A DNA stretch of 64,000 nt from CALBJU01 sp965247125 (GCA_965247125.1 CBDFGO010000002.1:558001-622000); one strand, 5' to 3'; counted from the first letter of the stretch, positions 9,505 through 18,406 are shown. Notes: generated by a model not told the origin, from the letters alone. A program made the numbers and translations.

Positions 9505-10050
9505 ATGAGCAAGACCTCTTTCAACATCGTCGCAATCGTAGCGGTACTGATCGCGGCTTCGCTCGCCGGCGCATTTCTGTCGAGAAGATTCTTTCCCCGT
9601 CTGATTCGGGACACGAAGATTCAATATGTCGATCGGGATATCACCAGGCGAGATACCGTCACGATCATGCGGCCAGTGACCCGGACGATCTATCGACAGG
9701 TGACAGACACTGTTCGGGTTGAAGTTCGGGTACCGGTCGATTTCCCTGTGGTCGGAGTAATAGCACCGACGCCGATTCGGTTCGATCGCGGAGATGTCAT
9801 CCTCACCTACTACGCTCCCGATCGGGGCTCCTTCGTGCAAGATCGATTCGAAGTTCGAGGGCCCAGGTTCGGCTATCAGATAGCGCCATACGTAGCCTTC
9901 AACATCATGGGTGACGGCGTCGGAGAAGTCGGCCTCGAGTTCTCCATTCGCTACCGCGCCGTATCGGCCTTCGCCCGAATGTACTCGACCACGGATGGGC
10001 AGGCACTCGCCGGCTGGGGCCTGCGCCTCCGCTTGAAGGGTAGGCCATGA
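9505..10050 (+). CDS. Membrane-anchored phage protein of unknown function
   Basis: The 181-residue product has one N-terminal membrane segment (about residues 8-27), then Arg-rich and strand-rich repeats (TRRDTVTIMRPVTRTIYR). The C-terminal half alternates hydrophobic and polar residues like a small beta-barrel or sandwich. A single-anchor periplasmic protein in a lysis cassette could be an inner spanin-like factor. The family was not recognised. It overlaps the next gene by 4 nt. Confidence 0.5.
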   Translation: MSKTSFNIVAIVAVLIAASLAGAFLSRRFFPRLIRDTKIQYVDRDITRRDTVTIMRPVTRTIYRQVTDTVRVEVRVPVDFPVVGVIAPTPIRFDRGDVILTYYAPDRGSFVQDRFEVRGPRFGYQIAPYVAFNIMGDGVGEVGLEFSIRYRAVSAFARMYSTTDGQALAGWGLRLRLKGRP

Positions 10051-10325
10051 ACGGACGCGTCGACATGGTCCATTTCTGGAATACTGGTGAGGTGTACGCT
10101 TACATCAGCATTCCGGACAAGTGGTCACGGCGCGTTTGCTACGAGACCTCTCCAAAGGGGGGATATCGAGTCACAGACCTGCAGGCACTGCTCGGTGGTG
10201 TGCACGACCAGACCCAATTCAAAGCATGGGCCATGAGGCGGCGCAGGATCGAAAGGAAACTGGTCAGCTGCATAGAATTCAGAAAGTGGCTTGCAGTGCA
10301 CCATTCCAACGGGGTCGCCTGGTAG
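10047..10325 (+). CDS. Small phage hypothetical protein
   Basis: This 92-residue basic protein of unknown family starts in an ATGA overlap at 10047. It has an N-terminal aromatic strand-rich part and a C-terminal Arg/Lys-rich helix containing AMRRRRIERK. There is no membrane segment. The tight overlap with the gene before it and the 1-nt gap to the next argue that it is translated. Confidence 0.5.
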   Translation: MNGRVDMVHFWNTGEVYAYISIPDKWSRRVCYETSPKGGYRVTDLQALLGGVHDQTQFKAWAMRRRRIERKLVSCIEFRKWLAVHHSNGVAW

Positions 10326-10326
10326 T

Positions 10327-10596
10327 ATGTCCAGTTACAGTCGCAAGGTGAAAAGGAGACAGAAGCGCCCTGATGCGAAGGCCCGCATCATGATGAGCAC
10401 GCGCTTTCAGCGTCCGTGGCGGGAAGTCGCAGATACCATCCGAGACAAGAAGGCGATGCAAAGGTATTCGAGACAGCATCCCATCCGGACCCGGTTGCTC
10501 CTGATCGCCGCCAGATCTGTTCTCTGGCTGGAGTTTCTCGGCAGGGTCACCTGGCTTCCGTTCACATTTATCAAGGGGCTCGCGCGAAAAAGATGA
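10327..10596 (+). CDS. Small basic phage protein
   Basis: This 89-residue protein begins at the ATG at 10327, one base after the previous stop. An earlier in-frame ATG at 10291 would overlap that gene by 35 nt. It is strongly basic (RKVKRRQKRPDAKAR), with a hydrophobic stretch near the C-terminus (LLIAARSVLWLEFLGRVTWL) that may associate with membrane. The family was not recognised. It overlaps the next ORF by 4 nt. Confidence 0.45.
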   Translation: MSSYSRKVKRRQKRPDAKARIMMSTRFQRPWREVADTIRDKKAMQRYSRQHPIRTRLLLIAARSVLWLEFLGRVTWLPFTFIKGLARKR

Positions 10597-10703
10597 AATA
10601 TATTTACCCAGTCACATCTCTAGTCGTTTCTGCCTCAATCATTGGGCTGCTTCTATGGAGCCGCCGGAAAAAACGAGCCCGCAGGAGTCTGTTCCGCCGC
10701 TGA
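10593..10703 (+). CDS. Very small membrane protein at the prophage end
   Basis: This 36-residue ORF starts in an ATGA overlap (10593-10596). It has one hydrophobic segment (VTSLVVSASIIGLLLW) followed by an Arg/Lys-rich tail. The overlap and membrane-like composition support a real gene despite its length. It is the last recognisable gene before the prophage boundary. Confidence 0.45.
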   Translation: MKYIYPVTSLVVSASIIGLLLWSRRKKRARRSLFRR

Positions 10704-10725
10704 AAGGGGGACATACCAATCAAAA

Positions 10726-10748
10726 AGCGTCACCAATAGCGTCACCAA
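10726..10748. repeat. Two 11-bp direct repeats at the prophage/chromosome junction
   Basis: AGCGTCACCAA occurs at 10726-10736 and again at 10738-10748, giving a 12-bp period. The second copy contains the stop codon of the truncated dehydratase gene. Short direct repeats at a prophage end are typical of arm-type integrase or excisionase sites. That function is inferred. Confidence 0.45.
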
Positions 10749-11620
10749 CTAAAATAGATAACCCGATCTCCGTGTAGACCAGAGAGATAGGGTTTCGTAT
10801 CGTGGAGACCAATCATCCACCGCATCGCGTCTCTCAATTCGCTCTCCGAGACCAGCCGAATGTCATCGTATTTGTCTTTGAGCACCTCAAAGGTCTTGAC
10901 ACCGAATCCGCCTTCCAGTCCAGACGCGAGTGTCTTGATTGCGGGCAGTTCGGTCACGGGCTCACCGGCTTCGATGGACCGCAAAAATCCGGGTGAACCC
11001 TCGTGCTGGCACAACACGATGCGGCATGACGGAACTACATCTTTCATGTACGTTGCGAATCCGGCCGCGTGACCACCACCCCCAACGGGCATGACGAACG
11101 TTCTCGCACCCGGCACCTGCCGGCTCACTTCGACAGCTACCGTTCCACCGTTGCCTGCCATCACATCCACGTCATCGTAGGCACTCAGGAAGGGTAGGCC
11201 TAACCGTTCGGCCTCTCCCAGAGCCCAGACCTCCGTGTCATCGTAGCCCAGGAATTCTGATCTCCGAACATCTGCCCCCATGTCCAGCATCGCCTGGAAC
11301 TTGACCGGATCGACTGCGCTAGGCACGAATATCGTTGCGCGCATTCCCAACTCCATCGCCGACCATGCCACCCCTTTCCCATGATTGCCTGCGGAACACG
11401 TCGCGACGTGATGAACGCCCCGTTCCTTTATCCGCGACATCGCATAGAGCGCACCTCGCGCCTTGAAGCTGCCCGTCACCTGCAGGTTTTCCAGCTTAAA
11501 CCATACCGGCACGCCGACATGCCGACTCAATGTTGGCGAGTGCTCGACGGGAGTTGCTCGGATTCGTCCTCTCAGAAACGTCCTAGCCGCCTGGATGTGA
11601 TCGATGGTGAGCATGGACAC
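10742..11620 (-). pseudogene. Serine/threonine dehydratase-like PLP enzyme with replaced C-terminus
   Basis: The 292-residue product belongs to the fold-type II PLP family. It has the Lys motif in SFKARGA (about residues 51-57), the SAGNHGKG phosphate-binding loop and the Gly-rich VGGGG near residue 178. Relatives deaminate serine or threonine to a keto acid plus ammonia. Similarity stops after MRWMI near residue 269. The last ~23 residues (GLHDTKPYLSG to the end) do not resemble the family, and roughly 30 usual C-terminal residues are missing. The break coincides with the prophage end, so the gene was probably cut by integration. Residual activity is uncertain. Confidence 0.75.
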
Positions 11621-11661
11621 ATAATACTGTACTCAGTTGGAAGCCCTGTTTTAGTTAGAAG

Positions 11662-13104
11662 ATGGACGTTTGCTATCTTCTTCCCAGCCCTAAAATCGAC
11701 CGGACTAATCGCTTGAGCCCCAGAGAAACCCTGACATTACATGAGTCGCAGTTTCGAAAGCATCCGTGCTCTCCAGTTTCTGTTCGAGTCGAAAGGCTGA
11801 AAAAGTTGAAAGCGGCATTACTCGAGCGGGAAGATGAGATTCGCGCCGCCCTCTGGACTGATTTCAAGAAGCCCGGTCCGGAAGTTGATCTGACCGAAAT
11901 CACGGCGACGCTTATCGAGCTCAATCACGCGATCCGACATCTGAAGCGGTGGACAAAGCCGAGAAGGAAAAAAACACCCACCTACCTCATCGGAACCACA
12001 ACCGATGTAGCGTACCTCCCGAAGGGTCCCAGCCTGATCATCGCGCCTTGGAATTACGCCATTTTGCTGACGCTGGGGCCGGTTGTGCACGCCACGGCTG
12101 CAGGATGTCCATTTGTGATCAAGCCCTCTGAAAACACTCCCCGAGCGAGCGAATTGCTCAAGGAGCTCATAGAGTCTGTATATCCGCCTGAAGAAGCGGC
12201 TGTGTTCCTCGGAGGTACGGAAGTGGCCACCGAACTGCTGGACCTGCCTTTTCGACACATTCACTTCACGGGCAATCCTCGCGTCGGCAAGATCGTCATG
12301 GTGGCGGGCGCGAGACATCTCTCCTCGGTTACGCTTGAGCTGGGCGGCAAATCGCCGGCTTACGTGGACGCTTCGGCCGATCTGACCGAGTCCGCGAGGG
12401 CAATCTGCTTCGGTAAGTTTTCCAATTCAGGCCAGACGTGCATTGCTCCGGACTATGTGCTGGTGGACGAGAGTGTCCAGGATCAACTGATTGAGAATAT
12501 AAAAGCCGAACTCACTCGGGCGTATGGATCCGAAAATGTGGGGGAGAAGGTGTCGCGGATCATCGCGGACAAACATTTTGAAAGGCAACGTGAGATGCTC
12601 GACGAGGCGCTCACTGGAGGTGCAACGATCATTCTTGGGGGCGAACTGGACGCTGCTTCGCGCCTGGTCCCTCCTACAGTCCTGAAAGGAGTGCCTCCCG
12701 ACGCGAAGTTGTTGACAGAAGAAATTTTCGGCCCCATTCTGCCCATCGTACCGGTTGCTTCGATGGAAGAAGCACTCGAGGAAATTCTGTCGAGACCTCC
12801 CCCGCTTTCGACCTACGTATTTTCGCGGAATAAAGACGTCACCAGGACGTTTTCATCCTCCGTACGAACCGGAGCGGTCTGCGTGAATGCTACGCTTCTG
12901 CAGTTTGTACAGCCATTTGGTCCGTTTGGCGGCGAAGGCAACTCAGGTATCGGTCGCTCTCATGGGGAAGCCGGATTCAAGGCGTTTTCCAATGGGCAGG
13001 TTCTGCTGCGCCGCCGCTGGGGGTCGTGGCTTCTTAGACCGCTTCAGCCTCCGTATGGAAATCAGACTTCGCTGCTGAACCGGGTATTTCGCTGGCTTAC
13101 GTGA
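11662..13104 (+). CDS. NAD(P)-dependent aldehyde dehydrogenase, class 3 / fatty aldehyde type
   Basis: The 480-residue protein has the ALDH core: PWNYA (cofactor entry), FTGNPRVGK, the catalytic Glu in LELGGKSP, and the nucleophilic Cys in SNSGQTCIAPDY. It ends in a hydrophobic and basic tail that could associate with membrane, as in fatty aldehyde dehydrogenases. The reaction is oxidation of an aldehyde to an acid. An in-frame TTG at 11713 would give a start closer to relatives, so the first 17 residues are doubtful. It is divergent from the dehydratase remnant and convergent with the SDR gene. Confidence 0.88.
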   Translation: MDVCYLLPSPKIDRTNRLSPRETLTLHESQFRKHPCSPVSVRVERLKKLKAALLEREDEIRAALWTDFKKPGPEVDLTEITATLIELNHAIRHLKRWTKPRRKKTPTYLIGTTTDVAYLPKGPSLIIAPWNYAILLTLGPVVHATAAGCPFVIKPSENTPRASELLKELIESVYPPEEAAVFLGGTEVATELLDLPFRHIHFTGNPRVGKIVMVAGARHLSSVTLELGGKSPAYVDASADLTESARAICFGKFSNSGQTCIAPDYVLVDESVQDQLIENIKAELTRAYGSENVGEKVSRIIADKHFERQREMLDEALTGGATIILGGELDAASRLVPPTVLKGVPPDAKLLTEEIFGPILPIVPVASMEEALEEILSRPPPLSTYVFSRNKDVTRTFSSSVRTGAVCVNATLLQFVQPFGPFGGEGNSGIGRSHGEAGFKAFSNGQVLLRRRWGSWLLRPLQPPYGNQTSLLNRVFRWLT

Positions 13105-13154
13105 TCTTTGCCCGGCCGGGGGGGTGGCTCTGCACGCGTCATCTAGCTTACAGA

Positions 13155-13922
13155 TTAGCGGGGCCCCATTCGAACGCCCCCGTCCAGACGGATGACCTCG
13201 CCATTCAGCTTCACGTTTTCAAGGATGTGCTGAACCAGGAAGGCGAAATCGGATGCTTTCCCCAGTCGTTTTGGAAATGGAATCTGGCTGATGAGTGATT
13301 CCTGAACTTCATCGGGCATGCCGGCGACCATGGGGGTTTCAAAGATGCCCGGCGCAATCGTCATGCAGCGGATTCCGTTGCGCGAAAGGTCCCTGGCTAT
13401 CGGGAGCGTCATTCCCACAACCCCGCCCTTCGACGCCGAATACGCGGCCTGACCCATCTGACCCTCATAAGCCGCCACGGAAGCGGTGTTGATCAAGATG
13501 CCGCGCTCGCCCTCTTCATTGGGCTCGTTCTCTGACATGGCCGCGGCGGCGAGTCGGATCACGTTAAAGGTCCCGATCAAATTTACGGTGATTACACGGA
13601 CGAATCCCTCGAGGTCGTGCGCGCCGCCGCGGCCAACAGTTTTGCGCGCGATCAGTATTCCGGCGCAGTTGATGGCCCCTTCCAGGGAGCCAAACTGATC
13701 TCGCGCGGTATCGATCGCCCGTTGAACGCTTTCTTCGCTCGTCACATCTGTCTGTGCGAATACGGCTCGTTCGCCTAGTTCAGCTGCCTTCGCATTTCCC
13801 AATTGCTCATTTACGTCCGCGATAATTACGTTTGCGCCCAATTCAACCAGCCGCTTTGCCGTGCCCGCTCCCAGTCCTGAGCTACCCCCCGTTACGATGA
13901 ATGTGTTACCCTGAACCTGCAT
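13155..13922 (-). CDS. Short-chain dehydrogenase, 3-hydroxyacyl-CoA dehydrogenase (HSD10-like)
   Basis: This 255-residue classical SDR has the dinucleotide motif TGGSSGLG at 11-18, NCAG at 85-88 and the catalytic Ser148, Tyr161 and Lys165. The stretch around GQMGQAAYSASKGGVVGMTL and the following IRCMTIAPGIFETPM is characteristic of type II 3-hydroxyacyl-CoA dehydrogenases. These oxidise 3-hydroxyacyl-CoA with NAD+ in fatty acid or branched-chain amino acid breakdown. Substrate is inferred from family resemblance. Confidence 0.88.
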   Translation of the reverse strand: MQVQGNTFIVTGGSSGLGAGTAKRLVELGANVIIADVNEQLGNAKAAELGERAVFAQTDVTSEESVQRAIDTARDQFGSLEGAINCAGILIARKTVGRGGAHDLEGFVRVITVNLIGTFNVIRLAAAAMSENEPNEEGERGILINTASVAAYEGQMGQAAYSASKGGVVGMTLPIARDLSRNGIRCMTIAPGIFETPMVAGMPDEVQESLISQIPFPKRLGKASDFAFLVQHILENVKLNGEVIRLDGGVRMGPR

Positions 13923-14016
13923 AATGGATGACGTGGATATTTTATCTGTGAAAAGCGTTCTCCCAAATCTACACTGAACTGAATTGAAGGGCTGACGAAA
14001 TCGGCCGACCCAAGGA

Positions 14017-14655
14017 ATGGCTTACGCGATCAAAGAAATGTATTGCACGCTGCAGGGCGAGGGATATCACACCGGCCGGACGGCGCTCTTCCTTCGTTTC
14101 GCGGGATGCAATCTCTGGACCGGGCGCGAGCAGGATCGGGCAACTGCCGTTTGTTCGTTCTGCGATACCGAATTTGTAGGTACGGACGGGCCGGGAGGTG
14201 GTAAATTCAAGACCGCCATCGATCTTGCCGAACGGGTAGGGAGCCTATGGGAAGAGGAAATTGGAGCCGGACACCCCTTCGTAGTGTGCACGGGGGGAGA
14301 GCCGCTGTTGCAACTGGATGATGCGCTCATCGACGCACTTCACGATCACCATTTCGAAATTGCCGTTGAAACCAACGGGACCATCTCCGCACCTTCTGGA
14401 ATCGACTGGATCTGCGTTTCTCCCAAAAAAGATGCACCAGTAGTGCAGCTAAGTGGCAATGAGCTCAAATTGGTGTGGTTTCAGCCTGAAGCCCGGCCTG
14501 AGCGATTTGAAAGCCTCGAATTCGACCATTTCTTCCTGCAACCGATGGATGGTGCCGACATCGACCGCTTTACCAGAGAAGCCGTCTATTACTGCCGAAA
14601 CAACCCAAAATGGCGGCTCAGCCTTCAAACGCACAAGATATTGGGAATTCCCTGA
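14017..14655 (+). CDS. queE: 7-carboxy-7-deazaguanine synthase (radical SAM)
   Basis: The 212-residue protein carries the QueE N-terminus (MYCTLQGEG) and an unusual cluster-binding spacing C31-X14-C46-X2-C49, a known QueE variant that departs from the usual radical SAM CxxxCxxC. TGGEPLLQ and ETNG follow. QueE converts 6-carboxytetrahydropterin to 7-carboxy-7-deazaguanine with SAM and an iron-sulfur cluster, the ring contraction step toward queuosine and related bases. No other queuosine gene lies next to it here. Confidence 0.92.
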   Translation: MAYAIKEMYCTLQGEGYHTGRTALFLRFAGCNLWTGREQDRATAVCSFCDTEFVGTDGPGGGKFKTAIDLAERVGSLWEEEIGAGHPFVVCTGGEPLLQLDDALIDALHDHHFEIAVETNGTISAPSGIDWICVSPKKDAPVVQLSGNELKLVWFQPEARPERFESLEFDHFFLQPMDGADIDRFTREAVYYCRNNPKWRLSLQTHKILGIP

Positions 14656-14771
14656 GCGCTGCGTCCACCAGCTATTCGTAACTAACCCTGAGTCTGCTCC
14701 GTACGACGGGGGACGAAATTTCATGCTCCTTTACGCCGCACGGCTCCTTCCGGGGCCGCTGCGCTTTCATC

Positions 14772-15536
14772 ATGACTGAACTGCTCTCCGTCCTGACACC
14801 CACAGATTTTCGGTTTCTGACCGAAATCATGGAAAGTCCTGTAAATCAGAACGAGGACAGCCAGTTTGATGAATTGGTCACCCTGCTGGAGGACGAGGAT
14901 TCTCCCGAAAACCGGGAGGCCGTTGAGGCGGCTTTCGAATCTTCTCTCAGGTACCTCGGCAGTTCGGAGATCATGTATGTCTTTCGCTCCATCGCAGGAT
15001 CTGAGAGTGGTGTGTCATTCCAGGAAATCGTTCGTGACGTAGCTCGCACCCTCGATCTGGATACTCCCCTTCTTGGGTCAGATCGTGAAATGGTCGAAAA
15101 ACTTGCTACGGATTACGCGACAAAACAGTTCGCCAATCTGAGCCCGGAAGAGCAGCAGAAGATGCTGGAAGACCTGGGAGTCGAACGAGAAAAAGCCGCG
15201 GCATTCATCAAGCGTTCGGCTGGCGTTTTCGCGCTTCCCATGCTGATCGAAGCGTTCAATTATGTAATCGTTCAGGGGCTTATCAAGACGATCATATTTG
15301 GGACGATCGGTAAGATTATCGGATCTCAGTTAGCCGCGAAACTTTTCGCCTTCCTCTTTGCCCGGATGCCGTGGTGGGTCTCGTGGATAGGACCTGCTGC
15401 CTGGACACTGTCGATAGGGTGGACAACGATAGATCTTCAAGGACCCGCCAAGCGAAAAACCATTCCTGTAGTACTGTATTTGGGGCTGTGCTCTCTCAGG
15501 CAACGGACCGCCGAGACAGAAACCGAATCGGCCTGA
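14772..15536 (+). CDS. UPF0174/YaaW-like protein
   Basis: The 254-residue product has a helical N-terminal half with acidic stretches and a hydrophobic Gly-rich middle (about residues 155-215) that could contact membrane. Its C-terminal segment RKTIPVVLYLGLCSLRQR resembles the end of the E. coli YaaW family. That family has no established function. It lies 116 nt after queE on the same strand; a functional link is not shown. Confidence 0.6.
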   Translation: MTELLSVLTPTDFRFLTEIMESPVNQNEDSQFDELVTLLEDEDSPENREAVEAAFESSLRYLGSSEIMYVFRSIAGSESGVSFQEIVRDVARTLDLDTPLLGSDREMVEKLATDYATKQFANLSPEEQQKMLEDLGVEREKAAAFIKRSAGVFALPMLIEAFNYVIVQGLIKTIIFGTIGKIIGSQLAAKLFAFLFARMPWWVSWIGPAAWTLSIGWTTIDLQGPAKRKTIPVVLYLGLCSLRQRTAETETESA

Positions 15537-15582
15537 TCTCCCCGATCCCCTGGACCCAATTGCGCAGGAAGAAATCTGAAAT

Positions 15583-17070
15583 TCAGTCGGGATTGAATTC
15601 TAGATACACCCCCTGAACCAAGCGGATCGCCGCTTCTTCGGGAAGGTCTACGATATCAGCAGGCGAAACGGGCGAAGCTCCGGCAGTGTCGACGTAGACC
15701 GTACTCAAGTCCAGCCGCCGTTGAAAATAGGACTCCGTTAGTGAAACCGTCTGAATCTTGGGTGTTGGAATCAGCCATACGTGTTTTCTGAACACCCCCT
15801 TGCGCACGGCCAACTCACTCTTGCTCGCACTGTACCCCATATTTCGATAGCGGAAAATGGCCAGGAGCACGATGAGAGGGAGTAGCGCTGCCCCCCAGAT
15901 GACCCCCTCCCACCACCACCAAATACTGGCGATGACCACCCCGAGGGCTACCGTGTTTCGAATGATGAAACGGCGCACGGTGAGTTTTGAAACGGGCTGC
16001 CACTCGCTTGGCACATTCATCCCTCCGAGAGCGGAGATGATGACCGCCACTTCTTCCATCGTGGCCAGAGGTGCTGCCACCTGGAATCCCTTCTGTTTCA
16101 GATCAATCCCCATTGTCTGGAGCTCCACTCGGTACCATCCGAATCGCTTCATGAGAGGATTCGTGCGGATGATGTAGGCCTGAATTCGTTTCAGAGGGAT
16201 GGTGCCCTCGGCCAGCGTCATCAGACCGTGCTCGCGGTGCAGCTTGTCGCCCAGGAGGTGGACCCGGAAGCGGTGATAGCGATTCATTGTCACGGCGATT
16301 CCCGATAGCCAGCCAAGGCTCACGGCACCTCCAACCACCAGAATTCCGGCAATCCAGGGTGAGGCTTCGATGATCGCGGACCACTCTTCAAAGTTGTCTC
16401 CCGCTAGCCAGGCAAAAACAACGGTCGGATCGGGATCGATGTACTGCATCAGAGAGAAAAATCCAGCCACATACAGCCAAGAAAATCGAAAAGCTCCCGC
16501 GAGAACAACCCGTTTAGGACTCATCGCAAAAAGAACATCCAAATCGGCATCAACTGCGGATGCATCGTGCGCTTGGGGCTCAACAGAGGACGTGAGACCA
16601 GTATTTCGGGTGTCAGAAGCCGAAAATTCCTCCTGCATCTCGCGAACCACCGCCCGGATTTCCCGTGCTTCTTCCAGCGAAACGTACTCAAGGACTCCCT
16701 CAGCCGAGGCGCTACCCGCCGTGTAAACGGCCACCTTCGCCGTCCTCAGAAGACGCTGCATCGGTCCCTGCTCGATCTCGATATTCTGGATGCGCTCGAT
16801 TGGAATACTGCGCTTTCGGCGCGTCAGAACACCGGAATGGATGATGAGCTCGTCCGGCGTAATCCAGTAGCGGAATCGAACGTAATACAGCACGATCCAG
16901 GGAAGGACAAGCAGGGCGTACGCAAACGCAAAAACCAGGTTGAACCAGGTGGTCGAATCAGAGTCACGAAGGAAGGGAAGCAGAATGAAAATGAGAGCCG
17001 GCAGGCTGACGATCATTCGCTGGACCAGCGTGAGCGGATGAAGCCGCCTCGGTTCATTGGAAGGCTTCAT
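15583..17070 (-). CDS. Membrane protein with three bacterial PH domains (YdbT-like)
   Basis: The 495-residue protein has paired membrane segments near residues 18-60, 195-255 and 370-405, each followed by a bPH2-type domain. The domains are recognised by RYWITPDELIIHSGVLTRR with RIQNIEIEQG (first), HREHGLMTLAEGTIPLKRIQAY (second) and SELAVRKGVFRKHVWLIPTPKIQ (third). This matches the Bacillus YdbT arrangement. Its first base overlaps the stop of the upstream PH gene, so the two are coupled. Families of this kind are linked to membrane stress and bacteriocin tolerance; the role here is inferred. Confidence 0.82.
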   Translation of the reverse strand: MKPSNEPRRLHPLTLVQRMIVSLPALIFILLPFLRDSDSTTWFNLVFAFAYALLVLPWIVLYYVRFRYWITPDELIIHSGVLTRRKRSIPIERIQNIEIEQGPMQRLLRTAKVAVYTAGSASAEGVLEYVSLEEAREIRAVVREMQEEFSASDTRNTGLTSSVEPQAHDASAVDADLDVLFAMSPKRVVLAGAFRFSWLYVAGFFSLMQYIDPDPTVVFAWLAGDNFEEWSAIIEASPWIAGILVVGGAVSLGWLSGIAVTMNRYHRFRVHLLGDKLHREHGLMTLAEGTIPLKRIQAYIIRTNPLMKRFGWYRVELQTMGIDLKQKGFQVAAPLATMEEVAVIISALGGMNVPSEWQPVSKLTVRRFIIRNTVALGVVIASIWWWWEGVIWGAALLPLIVLLAIFRYRNMGYSASKSELAVRKGVFRKHVWLIPTPKIQTVSLTESYFQRRLDLSTVYVDTAGASPVSPADIVDLPEEAAIRLVQGVYLEFNPD

Positions 17071-17594
17071 CAGAGGGCTTCGTCGGTGATAAACTCTTTC
17101 ATCTCGTCGCGGAGCTTCTCGGCCACTGCAAGAGTCAAGCCCGGCAGGATGACATCACTGGATCGGGTGCCAGCCGTATGAATGATCAGCTTCGCCACGT
17201 CGTACTCTCGCTCGAAGAGGTCCTGTGAGACATCCAAGTGCTGGATACGTCTCAGTGGAATGATCGTGTGCACTCGGTTGAAGATGCCCCGCACGAGCAG
17301 AAGCTCCTGAGCGCGCAGATCGTAGCCCCAGTATTTGTACCTCAGACGCGGAATCCAGAAGGATAAACCAAGCGTGACGCCAAGCATGAGGAGCGGATAG
17401 ACACCGAATGGAATCGCACGCTCCGACTCAAAGAAGTTCATGATGTCAAATACGAGGACACCAATCGCCAGAATTGTCGAGAATAAACCCGTTTTTATGG
17501 TCCACACGCGCACAATGGACCGATCGAGCGACTCGAGGTCCTCAAATGATGCGCGGCTAGGCGATTCGATTTTAATGTCTGTTGGAATTTCCAT
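17070..17594 (-). CDS. Membrane protein with one bacterial PH domain (YdbS-like)
   Basis: The 174-residue product has two membrane segments (about residues 33-52 and 64-82). One bPH2 domain follows, with RYKYWGYDLRAQELLLVRGIF and IPLRRIQHLDVSQ. It is the upstream partner of the three-domain PH protein, sharing one base at 17070. A YdbS/YdbT pair in this order is a conserved two-gene unit in several phyla. Confidence 0.82.
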   Translation of the reverse strand: MEIPTDIKIESPSRASFEDLESLDRSIVRVWTIKTGLFSTILAIGVLVFDIMNFFESERAIPFGVYPLLMLGVTLGLSFWIPRLRYKYWGYDLRAQELLLVRGIFNRVHTIIPLRRIQHLDVSQDLFEREYDVAKLIIHTAGTRSSDVILPGLTLAVAEKLRDEMKEFITDEAL

Positions 17595-17601
17595 CTAATG
17601 T

Positions 17602-17630
17602 GTAGGCCGGCCGCAAAGCGGCCGGCCTAC
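17602..17630 (-). terminator. Strong hairpin after the aquaporin gene
   Basis: GTAGGCCGGCCGC (17602-17614) and GCGGCCGGCCTAC (17618-17630) form a perfect 13-bp stem with an AAA loop. It lies 12 nt beyond the aquaporin stop and 8 nt upstream of the PH gene start, both on the - strand. No T-tract follows, so it may be a terminator-like, RNA-stabilising or REP-like element. Confidence 0.6.
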
Positions 17631-17641
17631 AGTCAGTGCGT

Positions 17642-18274
17642 TCAGGAAGCCTGGTATTTGAAGACCATCGCGGCCACTACACCGCCACCAAATGGGCCTA
17701 CGAGATAAATCCATATGTCCGAGAATGATCCACTACCCATTCCGGCATCAACGATGGTCGATCCAATGGCGACGGCTGGATTGAATGCCGCCCCAGAAAT
17801 ACTTCCGACGGCAAACGCTCCGGCCATCACCGTGAAACCGATTGCGAGGCCGTAGTAGGAATTGCCTTCTGTTGCGTCCGAAGTTGCGACATTGAGTATC
17901 ACCAGAACAAGCGCGAAAGAGAAAAGAAATTCCGCCAACAGAGCTTGCATGCTCGTGTGTCCAGCGCCGATTCCTGGAGAAAAGGTGTCGCCTCCCATGA
18001 TGTACATCGAAGCCAGAGCTGCCAGCACCGCTCCCACAATCTGAACTACCATGTAGCGGACGGCTTCCGAGCTTTCAATCTTGCCACGCAACATGACGCC
18101 CAGCGTTACAGCCGGATTGTAGTGGGCACCCGAGATGTGTCCCCCCATGTAGACCATTACCATCAGGGCGCTGCCTATGGCAAGGGGAGCCAGTGAGGAG
18201 CCCGATCCTACAGCCAAACCGATAGTCAGGACGAGAAAAAACGTTCCAATTAGCTCCGTAATAAGTTTGTTCAT
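17642..18274 (-). CDS. Aquaporin / MIP family channel, atypical selectivity filter
   Basis: This 210-residue protein begins at the ATG at 18274; a longer in-frame start at 18364 adds residues unlike the family. Six hydrophobic segments and two NPA boxes are present, HYNPAVTLG (53-55) and AFNPAVAIG (165-167). The Arg that normally follows the second NPA is Val168 here, so the usual aromatic/arginine constriction is altered. Family members pass water or small neutral solutes across the inner membrane. The substrate cannot be told from sequence. Confidence 0.85.
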   Translation of the reverse strand: MNKLITELIGTFFLVLTIGLAVGSGSSLAPLAIGSALMVMVYMGGHISGAHYNPAVTLGVMLRGKIESSEAVRYMVVQIVGAVLAALASMYIMGGDTFSPGIGAGHTSMQALLAEFLFSFALVLVILNVATSDATEGNSYYGLAIGFTVMAGAFAVGSISGAAFNPAVAIGSTIVDAGMGSGSFSDIWIYLVGPFGGGVVAAMVFKYQAS

Positions 18275-18406
18275 TGAGTGCGTCACCGTGAGTGGATGGG
18301 TGGAAAAAGAAGTTCGATAAAGTATAAGCGAATTGCCGGGTGTGGGCAACAATCTTTGCAGCACTTGCTGCGCTCTGTTCGCTCCATCTCTTTGGTGCCC
18401 ATCAGG

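Larger units (their letters stand above)
1..10741 (+). mobile_element. Right-hand part of a prophage (tail and lysis modules)
   Basis: Fifteen consecutive + strand genes with phage-like order run from tail/fibre proteins to an endolysin, small membrane proteins and tiny terminal ORFs. Many overlap by 1-4 nt, as in one transcript. The left end lies outside the window. The right end is placed near 10.74 kb because the next gene, on the - strand, has lost its normal C-terminus there. No integrase or attL partner is visible, so the exact boundary is inferred. Confidence 0.8.

Noticed and set aside
10704..10830. tRNA gene as the prophage attachment site
   Set aside because: No cloverleaf or CCA-end pattern is visible at the junction; the interrupted feature is a protein gene.
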